Below, in pieces: positions 49,970-59,732 of a DNA stretch of 64,000 nucleotides. Within the stretch, counting starts at the first letter, position 1. Each line of letters opens with the position of its first letter. The position numbers and the translations under genes were made by a program. The DNA lies in NCBI GenBank assembly GCA_029266945.1, contig JARIED010000005.1, positions 1-64,000 of the forward strand, given 5' to 3'. The notes beneath the pieces were generated by a model, which had not been told where the DNA came from, ran no database searches, and saw only the letters and a list, made by a program, of their open reading frames with translations. This DNA comes from Slackia sp. Its GTDB lineage: Bacteria > Actinomycetota > Coriobacteriia > Coriobacteriales > Eggerthellaceae.

Positions 49970-51024
49970 CAGCTACGATTCACCCCCACATGGTCGAATG
50001 CACGGTCGGTTGCCTGGCGGCCTTTCGGCGTGCGCATAATCAGGCCTTGCTGGATAAGATAGGGCTCGTACACGTCCTCGACCGTATCGGGGTCCTCGGC
50101 CAAGGCCGATGCGAGCGTCGACAGGCCCACCGGCCTTCCGCCGAACGACACGCACAATAGCTCGAGAATCTTGTTGTCCAAGGCGTCGAGCCCCAGGGAA
50201 TCGACCTCGAAAAAGCTCAGCGCGCGAGCGGCGGTGTCCTCGTCGATGTCGCCCGTGCCGCGCACCTGCGCCCAGTCGCGCACACGTTTGAGCAGGCGAT
50301 TGGCAAGACGCGGAGTTCCGCGGCTGCGACGCGCGATTTCGAGCGCGCCCTCTTCATCCACCTTGACGCCCAGGATGCCGGCCGAGCGCTTCACGATCGA
50401 AGAAAGCTCTTCAGGCGTGTAGTAGTCGAGCCTGAAGACGATGCCGAAGCGGTCGCGCAAAGGACCCGTCAAAAGCCCGGTACGCGTCGTGGCGCCGACC
50501 AGCGTGAACTTCGGCAGGTCAAGCCTGATGCTGCGCGCCGCGGGACCCTTGCCCACCACGATGTCGAGCACGTAGTCTTCCAAGGCAGGATACAGGACCT
50601 CTTCGACCTGGCGGTTCAGGCGGTGGATTTCGTCGATGAACAACACGTCGCCATCTTCGAGATTGGTCAGGATCGCGGCCAAGTCGCCCGGACGGGCGAC
50701 GGCGGGACCGCTCGTGGTACGGATGTTGGCGCCCAGCTCGTTGGCCACCACGGCGGCCAACGTGGTCTTGCCCAGACCAGGAGGGCCGCTGAACAGCACG
50801 TGGTCCATGCATTCGCTGCGCTGGCGCGCAGCCTCGATCAGAATGGACAGGCTGTCTTTCACGCGCGTCTGGCCCAAATAGTCTTCCAGGCGCTTCGGAC
50901 GCAGCGAGCGGTCGAGCGCCAGATCGTCTTCGATCAGCTCGGTGGCCACCATGCGCTCGCCCGAAACACGCGAGCTTGCGCCCGCGTCGAACACCATGCC
51001 TTCTATTTCGATATCGTTGTCCAT
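49969..51024 (-). CDS. ruvB: Holliday junction branch migration ATPase RuvB
   Basis: [81 protein letters not shown]. Confidence 0.97.
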   Translation of the reverse strand: MDNDIEIEGMVFDAGASSRVSGERMVATELIEDDLALDRSLRPKRLEDYLGQTRVKDSLSILIEAARQRSECMDHVLFSGPPGLGKTTLAAVVANELGANIRTTSGPAVARPGDLAAILTNLEDGDVLFIDEIHRLNRQVEEVLYPALEDYVLDIVVGKGPAARSIRLDLPKFTLVGATTRTGLLTGPLRDRFGIVFRLDYYTPEELSSIVKRSAGILGVKVDEEGALEIARRSRGTPRLANRLLKRVRDWAQVRGTGDIDEDTAARALSFFEVDSLGLDALDNKILELLCVSFGGRPVGLSTLASALAEDPDTVEDVYEPYLIQQGLIMRTPKGRQATDRAFDHVGVNRS

Positions 51025-51087
51025 GAGTTCCTTCACGCCTTACCTACGCCGCCCGCGCGGCCGCTTTCGATGCGCGACGCCGCGCGC

Positions 51088-51681
51088 CTATGCCGAGCCC
51101 AGCCGCTTGAGAGCATACTGCAGAAGGGCTCCTTCCGTATCGGCGGAATCGGGCGCGCCCTTCAAGGCCAGGTCGGCTTCGGCCGCCGAAAAACCCATGG
51201 CCAACAGCGCGTCGCGCGCTCCCTGCAGACGCTGGGACGCCTGCGCGAGCCGGTCGTCGAAAAGCGTGTCGCCCTGCATCTCGGCAAGCGAACCCTTCAA
51301 TTCCAAGATGAGGCGCTGCGCGGTTTTCTTGCCCACGCCGGGAATGCTGGACACGGCCTTGACGTCCTGCGCCTGGATGGCCGACACCAGCTCTTCGGGC
51401 TTGAACGTGGAAAGCGCGGCCAAAGCGACCTTCGGCCCGACGCCCGACACGCCGATCAGGCGCAGAAACAGCGCATGCGCCTCCTGCGAAAGAAACCCGT
51501 AGAGAGCCATGGCGTCTTCGCGCACGGCCAAATGGGTATACACCATGACCTCGCCGCCGCGCTCGGGCAGGCGCGCCAGGTCGCGCGCGGGCATGCCGAC
51601 CGAAAATCCCATGCCGTTGACTTCTATGAACGCCGCCTCGGGCGTATGGCCCGCCACGCGGCCCTTCAGAAACGCGATCAT
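51088..51681 (-). CDS. ruvA: Holliday junction branch migration protein RuvA
   Basis: MIAFLKGRVAGHTPEAAFIEVNGMGFSVGMP; LIGVSGVGPKVALAALS; IPGVGKKTAQRLILELK. Confidence 0.96.
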   Translation of the reverse strand: MIAFLKGRVAGHTPEAAFIEVNGMGFSVGMPARDLARLPERGGEVMVYTHLAVREDAMALYGFLSQEAHALFLRLIGVSGVGPKVALAALSTFKPEELVSAIQAQDVKAVSSIPGVGKKTAQRLILELKGSLAEMQGDTLFDDRLAQASQRLQGARDALLAMGFSAAEADLALKGAPDSADTEGALLQYALKRLGSA

Positions 51682-51694
51682 GACCGGCTCCTTT

Positions 51695-52189
51695 CTAGCG
51701 CATGTCGCCGTGCGTCACATAGCAGATGGCCGCCGCCAGCGCATCGGCCGCATGGTCGGGGCGGGGCAGGTCTTCAAGTCCCAGAATCTGGCGCACCATG
51801 TACTGCACCTGGGCTTTGTCAGCCGTGCCTTCGCCCACCACGGCCAGCTTGATCTGACGTGGCGTGAACTCTCCCACGGCAAGCCCGTTCTGCGCGCAGG
51901 CAACCAGCGCCGCCCCGCGCGCCTGGCCCGTATCGAACGCCGCCGTGACGTTCTGCCCGAACCAAACGGTCTCGATGCCGACGCACGACGGCTCGAAGCG
52001 CCGCGCGACCGCATCGATCTGCTCGTGTATCTTGGCAAGGCGGCAGGAAAGGTCCATGCGCGCGGGCGTGGAAACGCAACCGTACGCGCGACACGTCAGG
52101 CGCGAACCGACCTGTTCGATCACGCCCCAGCCCGTATTGGCCAAGCCTGGATCGATACCCAGAATGGTCCGTGAAACCGTACGCGCCAT
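51695..52189 (-). CDS. ruvC: Crossover junction endodeoxyribonuclease RuvC
   Basis: TILGIDPGLANTGWGVIEQ; VGIETVWFGQNVTAAFDTGQARGAAL; RPDHAADALAAAICY. Confidence 0.96.
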   Translation of the reverse strand: MARTVSRTILGIDPGLANTGWGVIEQVGSRLTCRAYGCVSTPARMDLSCRLAKIHEQIDAVARRFEPSCVGIETVWFGQNVTAAFDTGQARGAALVACAQNGLAVGEFTPRQIKLAVVGEGTADKAQVQYMVRQILGLEDLPRPDHAADALAAAICYVTHGDMR

Positions 52190-52385
52190 GCCCGCCCTTC
52201 CGCCTACCGAAAGCGCGCCGCGAGACGCGCTTGAAAACTATCAAACGTCTGTTCGATATTACACCGGAAACGCCTGTCGCTGCATGACAATTCGCGCATT
52301 CGATCGAGGCACACAAGGCATGAGCCCCCACGAAAATCGCCGCCATGCAAAAAGCCACCCTGCGCAAAGCAGGATGGCTTCCATC

Positions 52386-53564
52386 TCATCGTCGCTCATC
52401 GGAGGCATCCGCGACGCATTCGGCAATCGCAGACGCAGGACCATCGAACTCGACCGGCGCGTCGGCCTGCGCCGCAGGGCCTTCGACCCGGGCATCGGCC
52501 TTCTCGCCTTCCCCATCGGGCAGCGCATCGGGGCGCTCGCCCTTCTTGCCCTTCGACGACCCGTCGCCTTTGAAGGTCTTCGTGCGCTGGATCAACACCG
52601 CGCCGATCAAGAACGGCATCCAGAACACCAGGCCGCGATACACGAGCACCGCCGCCATGCCCGCCGCCGAATTGATGTCGTAGGCGCTGAACAGCACCAT
52701 GACGCCCGCCTCGACGAAGCCGACGCCCTGCGGAACGGGAGAGATCATGGCCAGCAGCGTGGCGATCACGTATCCGCAGATCAGCGCTTCGGGATTGGTG
52801 ATATTGAACGCGAGGCCCACCAGGCAGAACGCCGCAAGCTCGCACGTGCTGGCGGCGATCGAGCATCCGAAGGCCTTCGCCGCCGTTTTCGGATTGCCAG
52901 CGATCGTGCCCGCGGCATCGCCGAACGAAGAGACGGCGTGAACCGCCCACGGAGCGAGCGGCTTCCTGTTGAACTTGGACAGAATCCTATTCACCAGACG
53001 CTCGATCGGACGCAAGAGGCCGATCAGCATCTGGGGGCTTTTGCGGCCGATGAACATGATGCCGCCCATGAAGCCAACCATGACCACCACCACGAGGCCC
53101 GTCAGAAACCACGCGGGACTCAAATTGCCCGTGACCTGCAGGATGATGAATCCCACGATCATGATGGTCATGAAACCCGACTCGATCGTCATCTGCATGA
53201 GCAAGGCGGCCGACATGGCCTTGCCGCCGGGAATGCCGCGGCGCCTGGCGTCGTCGACCACCAACGTGGCACCCGCCATATTCAGCGACGGCGCGATCGT
53301 GTTCATGAAGAATGTGCCGAATACCAGGGGCAGCGTCTCTTTCGGCCCCATCTTTTCATCTACCGCGGCAAACGTGAAATGATACGACCAGCTTTGCGCG
53401 TAGTATTTGCCGAGCTGCGTCAAAATGGCGGCCACGAGCGGAATCACGGCGCCGCGCTTCATGGTCTCGACCAGCTCGACCAGCTGATCGCCCCTCAGGA
53501 GGATGAACGCCAAAACGATGACGATGACGAACCCGACGAGAAGTTTTTGGATGCTCGGCTTCAA
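52386..53564 (-). CDS. Lysylphosphatidylglycerol synthase TM region / flippase-like (UPF0104) membrane protein
   Basis: Multi-TM; SFMNTIAPSLNMAGATLVVDDA-type segment; ISPVPQGVGFVEAGVMVLFSAYDINSAAGMAAVLVYRGLVFWMPFLIG. Confidence 0.88.
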   Translation of the reverse strand: MKPSIQKLLVGFVIVIVLAFILLRGDQLVELVETMKRGAVIPLVAAILTQLGKYYAQSWSYHFTFAAVDEKMGPKETLPLVFGTFFMNTIAPSLNMAGATLVVDDARRRGIPGGKAMSAALLMQMTIESGFMTIMIVGFIILQVTGNLSPAWFLTGLVVVVMVGFMGGIMFIGRKSPQMLIGLLRPIERLVNRILSKFNRKPLAPWAVHAVSSFGDAAGTIAGNPKTAAKAFGCSIAASTCELAAFCLVGLAFNITNPEALICGYVIATLLAMISPVPQGVGFVEAGVMVLFSAYDINSAAGMAAVLVYRGLVFWMPFLIGAVLIQRTKTFKGDGSSKGKKGERPDALPDGEGEKADARVEGPAAQADAPVEFDGPASAIAECVADASDERR

Positions 53565-53787
53565 GGCGAACCAGCTTTCCTATCGAACGGCCGGCGAAAA
53601 CGCCGCCGGCGAATGGACGGCCGCGAAAAGCGCCGCATGCCTACGTGTCGAAACGCGGCCTGGGCCGTGCGACGGCGTGATTATACTCCGCGAACGCACG
53701 GGGCCGCCCCAAAGCGGCCCATCGTTTCGTATGCGGCACGCGAACGTCACCGTTTCGCGACAAAGAGCGCCCCGTTCGCAAGAAACG

Positions 53788-54714
53788 TCAAGAAAGGTTT
53801 TCGGCACCCTCGAGCACATCGCAATACACGTCGTAGAAACGGGGCCCCAAACCGAGCGCGAACGCCTGGTCGACCGCCCATACGCGCTCCGCATGTTCCT
53901 GCGAAGACTCTACGGATGCATCGGCACAGCATGCGACCAAATCGGCGTTTCGCGCATAGAAATCAAACGCCTCGAGACTCATTATCTCCGCACGAACCGC
54001 GCGCGCCGTCTCCTCGTCCACGCTTTTACGAGCGCAGAAATACGTCGGCAGAAGAAGCGGACCTTCCGCAAATGTCCCATGGACCCGCCGCACGCCGTCG
54101 GCGCGCAAACCGTACAGCGACGGCGCGATCGATACATCGACGGCGCCCATACGGGCAGCCTGAAACGCCTCGATCGGCATGTCCGTAACGCGGCATTCCT
54201 CCAAAACATGACGCGCCGCCTCTTCCCCGTAGCGCTCCCATACCGCTTTGACCACCGTTTTCGCGGCAGAATTGTCTATGCCGCCGAACGAGACGCGGCA
54301 TTGATCGACCGCTTCGATCAACGACGCCCCTTCGCACGAAACGCTCCCGTACGCTGTCATGGGGATCGCGACGAAAGGCAGCAGGCCATCTCCCCGACGA
54401 GACGCACGCACGATCGGGGTGTTTTTCAACTCCATCCACGACGAGCACGGATGGCACGGACCGAGCTTCGCGGCGATCAGCGCGTTCTCGAACACCTCCA
54501 AATCGGCGGAAACCACGATATCGGGAAGCAACGCATCTTCGTCGCGCAGATACGATGCCATATGGCGGCCGTAGCCCATGCCGAAGCATGTCACGCGAAG
54601 ATCGATGCCTTGACGCGCCAGGCGATCGCGCGCCCGGGCTAGATGCTCCTTCTCGAAATTGTGCATGACGCAGATATGGCTCCAATACAGCTCGACCGTA
54701 CGCATAGACATCAT
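53788..54714 (-). CDS. ABC-type substrate-binding-like protein lacking a recognisable signal peptide
   Basis: MMSMRTVELYWSHICVMHNFEKEHLARARDRLARQGIDLRVTCFGMGYG...LLPDIVVSADLEVFEN; no hydrophobic N-terminus; start overlaps ATPase stop (ATGA). Confidence 0.75.
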   Translation of the reverse strand: MMSMRTVELYWSHICVMHNFEKEHLARARDRLARQGIDLRVTCFGMGYGRHMASYLRDEDALLPDIVVSADLEVFENALIAAKLGPCHPCSSWMELKNTPIVRASRRGDGLLPFVAIPMTAYGSVSCEGASLIEAVDQCRVSFGGIDNSAAKTVVKAVWERYGEEAARHVLEECRVTDMPIEAFQAARMGAVDVSIAPSLYGLRADGVRRVHGTFAEGPLLLPTYFCARKSVDEETARAVRAEIMSLEAFDFYARNADLVACCADASVESSQEHAERVWAVDQAFALGLGPRFYDVYCDVLEGAENLS

Positions 54715-55454
54715 GCGACCTCCTCGCCCTCGCGCAGCGCGCGTTGCAACGCGCGCTGCCTACGATACTGTTCGTCGAGCGCGCGATACGCCTCGCACTC
54801 GCGCGGGCTGCGCGCCCTGACGCAGGCGACCGACCCTTCTTTCATGACGATGCGCTCGTGCGCCATCAGCGCGGTATGGGGATCGTGCGTTACGGCAAGC
54901 ACCAGCTTCTCGGCGCCGCAAAGCGCCGAGAGCGCTACGGCCTTGTCGATGCCCGCGTTCTCGATCTCGTCCACCAAAACGACGGGGCTGTCGCAGACCA
55001 GAGCGACGTCCGCCGTCATCAACGCGCGCGATTGACCGCCCGAAAGCAGGTTGAGCTTCGATTCTTTGAGCACGCGCTCGGGCGTGATTTCGTTAGCAAG
55101 CGCCACCACGTCGTCGACGTGAACCTCTTTGCCGCGGCAGCGCGCATGCATAGCGACGAACTGCTCGACGGTCGCATCGAGCACGAACCGCATATTCTGG
55201 CCAAGATGCGCTATGGACGACCGCTCGAACGCCGAACGCTCGGCGTAGTCGAGTTCCTTGCCGTCCACCAGCACCTTTCGCCTCGTAGGCGAATCGCCCA
55301 CGCAAAGCTGCTCGATATCTTTGACGAACCGGCTCTTTCCCGACCCGGTATTGCCGACGATCGCATACATCTTGCCCATTTCAAGCTCGATCGATCCGAA
55401 GTTCTCGGCACGGCCGCGCTTGTCGGTACCGGCCATGACGGTGATAGACCTCAT
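54711..55454 (-). CDS. Stand-alone ABC-type ATPase
   Basis: Walker A YAIVGNTGSGKSRFVKDIEQL, signature LLSGGQSRALMTADVAL, Walker B SPVVLVDEIENAGID, H-loop AVTHDPHTALM; overlaps GTPase stop (ATGA). Confidence 0.88.
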   Translation of the reverse strand: MRSITVMAGTDKRGRAENFGSIELEMGKMYAIVGNTGSGKSRFVKDIEQLCVGDSPTRRKVLVDGKELDYAERSAFERSSIAHLGQNMRFVLDATVEQFVAMHARCRGKEVHVDDVVALANEITPERVLKESKLNLLSGGQSRALMTADVALVCDSPVVLVDEIENAGIDKAVALSALCGAEKLVLAVTHDPHTALMAHERIVMKEGSVACVRARSPRECEAYRALDEQYRRQRALQRALREGEEVA

Positions 55455-56152
55455 CGTGCAGCCTCCTCGAATTCCATTTTCCCTACGACGCCCTGCTGGA
55501 ACGCCGAGCCGACGCGGCATTCCCCGACGCAATACGAGCACACGCCCGCAGGCATCGCGTGACGCAATACGTCGCCTTCGTACGTCCCGACGGCAGGCGC
55601 CGCCTCGATGTAGCGGGAAAGCGCCTGAACGCCGTAGCCCGCCAAAGCGTCGACCGCGAATACTTCGGCCCCGGGATTCACATCGGCCACGGCGCGACAC
55701 ACGATTTCACGCTCTGCCTGAGAAATCATGTCGACCTTCGTCAATACGACGAAATCGGCCTGCGAAAGCATCGGCCCCAGATGGCCGGGCGCCTTGCAGC
55801 TCGCCGTGGCATCGACCACGCATCCGGCGACCATCGACCGCGTAGCGGGCGAGCAACGATTGCAAAGGCCCGCCGTCTCGACGAACAGCACGTCGCTTCC
55901 CTGGCCATCGGCCCACGACCATATCTCGGGAATGTTCGACACGAGATAATGATCGGGGCATATATCGGCGCTGATGCCGGCAACCGTCGGCACGCCGAGC
56001 GCACGAAACGTCTCTTTGTCCTCGTCGGAAACGCAATCGATCTTGCATACCGCCGAAGCCAATCCCCTTTCACGCAGACAATCGACCACCCACGAAAGAA
56101 CCGCGGTTTTGCCGACGGCCGACGAACCGCTGAAAAGAACGATTTTGCGCAT
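55451..56152 (-). CDS. UreG/HypB/CobW-like (SIMIBI) GTPase with C-terminal CxxCxxxC
   Basis: MRKIVLFSGSSAVGKTAVLSWVVDCLRE; DVLFVETAGLCNRCSPATRS; VVLTKVDMIS; PAGVCSYCVGECRVGSAFQQG. Confidence 0.86.
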   Translation of the reverse strand: MRKIVLFSGSSAVGKTAVLSWVVDCLRERGLASAVCKIDCVSDEDKETFRALGVPTVAGISADICPDHYLVSNIPEIWSWADGQGSDVLFVETAGLCNRCSPATRSMVAGCVVDATASCKAPGHLGPMLSQADFVVLTKVDMISQAEREIVCRAVADVNPGAEVFAVDALAGYGVQALSRYIEAAPAVGTYEGDVLRHAMPAGVCSYCVGECRVGSAFQQGVVGKMEFEEAAR

Positions 56153-56357
56153 AAGCGCCTCACTCTCGTTTTCCGTACGCCGCAAAATATGCGCCCGACG
56201 GCATATCTTGCGGCCCTCTCCGCATTCGCCCAGCATCGCCGCAAGGACCTTTCCCGTCAGTCCCGAATGGGACGAAATGGTAAAAAAGTTTCACTAAGCT
56301 AACACTTCTCGCGTACAATGCAGCTGCAAAACAGACACGAAGAAAGGAGGAAGCCTC

Positions 56358-57014
56358 GTGGATCGAGCCACCGCTCGCGCCATACACGCATCGCCGCTAT
56401 TCGCGGGAACCCATTTCGACGAATCGGCTATTCGGACCGAGACGCTTCGCAAGGGACGCCTGCTCGATGACATGCGAGGGTCGTGCGCCTGCGTCGGCCT
56501 GGTCGTCGAAGGAGCGATCGACGTATACAGCGTCGCCGCCGACGGCTTCGAGGTCAAATTGGCGGAACTGGGCATCGGGGATTCATTCGGCATCTGCAAC
56601 CTCTGCTCGGAACGCGCCTTGCCGACGGTCCTTCGCTGCCGCACCGCCTGCCGCGTCATGCTCGTGCCGAAGGCTCGATTCATGGCCATGATGGAATCCG
56701 ATGCGGAGCTGGCGCTGCGTTACGCACGCGTCTGCAACGAAAAGATCGCATTCCTGATCGGGCGCATCGAAGAGCTCGCGCAAGCCACATCCGCCGTGAA
56801 ACTCGAAACCTACCTTTGCGAACATGCCGACGAAAACGGCATCGTCCGCATCGAAGGAACGCGCGACGACCTGGCCCGCTATCTCGGTATTAGCCGTTCC
56901 GCGCTTTTCAGGCAGATCGCGAGGCTGAAAGAAGAGGGAGTGGTATGCTCGCACGGCCGCGCGCTGCGTCTATGCCGCGCGCCCCGCCTGCCACGATCGA
57001 ACGAGGCGCACTGA
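56358..57014 (+). CDS. Crp/Fnr family transcriptional regulator, Cys-rich sensor domain (GTG start)
   Basis: cNMP-binding-like beta-roll GLVVEGAIDVYSVAADGFEVKLAELGIGDSFGICNLCSE; C-terminal HTH GTRDDLARYLGISRSALFRQIARLKEEGVV. Confidence 0.9.
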   Translation: MDRATARAIHASPLFAGTHFDESAIRTETLRKGRLLDDMRGSCACVGLVVEGAIDVYSVAADGFEVKLAELGIGDSFGICNLCSERALPTVLRCRTACRVMLVPKARFMAMMESDAELALRYARVCNEKIAFLIGRIEELAQATSAVKLETYLCEHADENGIVRIEGTRDDLARYLGISRSALFRQIARLKEEGVVCSHGRALRLCRAPRLPRSNEAH

Positions 57015-57089
57015 CACGATGCGGGCCTACGGCCCGTCTGCCTTTTCGACGCGACTGCGCGCCGTCTATTCACTGAAAGGAAATCGTCC

Positions 57090-58115
57090 ATGAACAAAAA
57101 ACTCGTCGCGCTTCTGCTCGCAGGAGCGCTCGCGCTTGCAGCCCTCGCAGGCTGCAGCACGCAGGCCGCCGACCAGGGCCCGGCACAACCCGAAAGCCAG
57201 GCGCCCGCCGAATCGGCCGTCGTCAACGCCGCAGCATTGAAAGGCCCCACCGCCATGGGACTCGTCGGCTTCATGAACGACGCCGAAACAGGCGTCGCCT
57301 CCGATAACGACTACCGATTCTCCATCGCGGCATCGCCTGACGAGCTGGCGCCGCAAATCGCCCAAGGCGCGCTCGATATAGCCTGCGTTCCCGCAAACCT
57401 GGCATCGGTGCTCTACAACAACACCGACGGCGGCATCCGCGTCCTGGCCCTCAACACGCTCGGCGTGCTGTATATTTGCGACCGCAACGAATCGATCGGA
57501 AGCGTTGCCGACCTTGCAGGAAAGACCATCTACGCAAGCGGCAAGGGGTCCACGCCCGAATACGCCCTCAACTACATCCTCGAAGGAAACGGCCTGACCC
57601 CGGGCGTCGACGTGACGATCGAATGGAAGAGCGAGCATGCGGAATGCGTGGCCGCCATGGCGCAGGACGAAAACGCCATCGCCTTGCTGCCGCAGCCCTT
57701 CGTCTCCGCCGCCCAGCTGAAAGACGAATCCATCCGCATCGCGCTCGATCTGACCGAAGAATGGGACGCCCTGCAGTCCGGCGCGAATGAAAGCTCGCTG
57801 ATCACCGGCGTCGTGGTTGCACGCGCGGCGTTCGTCGACGAGCATCCCGAAGCCGTCGCGGCCTTCATGCGGCACTACCGCGACTCCGTCGCGTTCGTCA
57901 ACGACGACGTGCAAGGAGCAGCGGAACTGGTCGGCTCATACGACATCGTGCCCGCCCCCGTGGCGCAGAAAGCCATCCCCGCCTGCAACATCGTCTGCAT
58001 CGAAGGCGACGATATGAAAACCCGTCTTTCCAGCTACCTCGAAGTGCTCTTCGAGCAGAACCCCAAAGCCGTCGGCGGCGCGCTGCCGAACGACGATTTC
58101 TATTACGCGGCCTAA
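57090..58115 (+). CDS. NMT1/THI5-like (SsuA/TauA-class) ABC substrate-binding lipoprotein
   Basis: Lipobox ALAALAGCSTQ; KGPTAMGLVGFMNDAETG; GKTIYASGKGSTPEYALNYILEGNGLTPGVDVTIEW. Confidence 0.9.
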   Translation: MNKKLVALLLAGALALAALAGCSTQAADQGPAQPESQAPAESAVVNAAALKGPTAMGLVGFMNDAETGVASDNDYRFSIAASPDELAPQIAQGALDIACVPANLASVLYNNTDGGIRVLALNTLGVLYICDRNESIGSVADLAGKTIYASGKGSTPEYALNYILEGNGLTPGVDVTIEWKSEHAECVAAMAQDENAIALLPQPFVSAAQLKDESIRIALDLTEEWDALQSGANESSLITGVVVARAAFVDEHPEAVAAFMRHYRDSVAFVNDDVQGAAELVGSYDIVPAPVAQKAIPACNIVCIEGDDMKTRLSSYLEVLFEQNPKAVGGALPNDDFYYAA

Positions 58116-58212
58116 CAACGCAGGCTCGAACGGACGGACGGCTTCGGGCCGCCGGCCGTCACGGAAACGACATGCGGCCGTCGGATTCCCGCCCGTTTAA
58201 GAAAGGAGGGGC

Positions 58213-58989
58213 ATGAGCGCCCAAACATCCCGATCGCGCCTGAAAGCGTGGGCACATCGGCTCTGGCCCGTGGCATTCTGGCTTGCCGTGTGGCATATCG
58301 CCAGCGTAGCCGTGGGGCACGACATCCTGCTCGTATCCCCTCTCGATGCGGGCGAGCGCCTCGTCGAGCTGGCAAGGGAGGGCGACTTCTGGCTCTCGAT
58401 CGGGCTTTCGCTTTCCCGCATCGCCGCAGGCTTCGCCTCGGCCCTGACGGCAGGCACCCTCTTGGCCGCCGCATCGGCGCGCCTGCCCCTCGTGCGCGAA
58501 TTGCTCGCGCCCCTCGTGACCACGATCAAATCGGTTCCCGTGGCATCGTTCGTCATCTTGATTTTGATCTGGGTTTCGTCCGACCGACTTTCGGTGGCCA
58601 TTTCGTTTCTGATGGTGTTCCCCATCGTCTACACCACGATGCTCGAGGGCATCGAGCGGACCGACTCCGACCTGCTCGAGATGGCAGACGTCTTCGAGGT
58701 CGGCCGTCTCGACCGCCTGCGCTTCATCTACGTCTCGCAGGTGCTGCCCTACTTCCAAGCCGCCTGCTCGCTCTCGCTCGGCATGTGCTGGAAAGCGGGC
58801 ATCGCCGCCGAAGTGATCGGCCTTCCTGCCGCATCGATCGGCGAGCATCTCTACGAAGCGAAGGTCTATCTGGCCACATCCGACCTGTTCGCCTGGACGT
58901 TCGTGATCATCTGCATCAGCATCGCAGGCGAAGCGCTGTTCACCAAGCTCGTCGCGACCGTCGTACGCGCGATCGAACGAACGTTGTAA
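58213..58989 (+). CDS. SsuC/TauC-class ABC transporter permease
   Basis: Six-TM pattern; VTTIKSVPVASFVILILIWVSSDRLSVAISFLMVFPIVYTTMLEGIE; SLGMCWKAGIAAEVIG. Confidence 0.92.
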   Translation: MSAQTSRSRLKAWAHRLWPVAFWLAVWHIASVAVGHDILLVSPLDAGERLVELAREGDFWLSIGLSLSRIAAGFASALTAGTLLAAASARLPLVRELLAPLVTTIKSVPVASFVILILIWVSSDRLSVAISFLMVFPIVYTTMLEGIERTDSDLLEMADVFEVGRLDRLRFIYVSQVLPYFQAACSLSLGMCWKAGIAAEVIGLPAASIGEHLYEAKVYLATSDLFAWTFVIICISIAGEALFTKLVATVVRAIERTL

Positions 58990-59039
58990 ACACGGACGGC
59001 GCCCCGCGCAGGGACGCCGTCGATACGAAAGGAGGCGCT

Positions 59040-59711
59040 ATGGACGAACGCCGTCTTCGCGAAACGCCGCGGCAAGCGTGCACCGAAGGCGCCGTGGCGC
59101 TTGAGCACGTCGCCAAGCGCTACGGCGAGCACATCGTGTTCGACGATGCGAACGCTTCCTTCGCCCACGGACGCATCCATGCGATCATGGGCGCGTCAGG
59201 CCAAGGAAAAACCACGCTCCTGCGCCTGGTCGCAGGCTTGGAGCAGCCCGACGAAGGACTCATCGAAGGCATGGCGGGCCTACGCCGCGCCGCCGTGTTC
59301 CAAGAAGACCGCCTCTGCGAGAACCTCAGCGTGGCAGCGAACGTACGCATGCCCCACCCCGGCCTGAAAGGCGCCGAAAAACAGGCATTTCTCGAGCGCT
59401 GCGAGGCGTTGCTGGCCGCCATGGCCATACCCGGCTGCCTGGCGCGACCGGTACACGAACTCTCGGGCGGCATGAAACGGCGCGTGGCGATCGCGCGGGC
59501 CGTCATGGCCGAAGCAGACGTGCTGTTTTTCGACGAACCGCTTAAAGGGCTCGATCCCGCGGGGTCTGCGTTGGTCTTGAAGGCGATCGACCCGCTTCTC
59601 GACGGCAAGACGGTCTTTTGGTCGACGCATCGCGAAGAAGAGCTCGCACTGCTCGGCCGGCCGACGCTGCTGCGTATCGAGGACCTGAAACGAAACGGCG
59701 CCGAGGCCTGA
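59040..59711 (+). CDS. SsuB/TauB-class ABC transporter ATP-binding protein
   Basis: IMGASGQGKTTLLRLVAGLEQPDEG; VFQEDRLCENLSVAANV; ELSGGMKRRVAIARAVMAEADVLFFDEPLKGLDP. Confidence 0.94.
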   Translation: MDERRLRETPRQACTEGAVALEHVAKRYGEHIVFDDANASFAHGRIHAIMGASGQGKTTLLRLVAGLEQPDEGLIEGMAGLRRAAVFQEDRLCENLSVAANVRMPHPGLKGAEKQAFLERCEALLAAMAIPGCLARPVHELSGGMKRRVAIARAVMAEADVLFFDEPLKGLDPAGSALVLKAIDPLLDGKTVFWSTHREEELALLGRPTLLRIEDLKRNGAEA

Positions 59712-59732
59712 GCCCCGGCGCCGTCGCGCATC

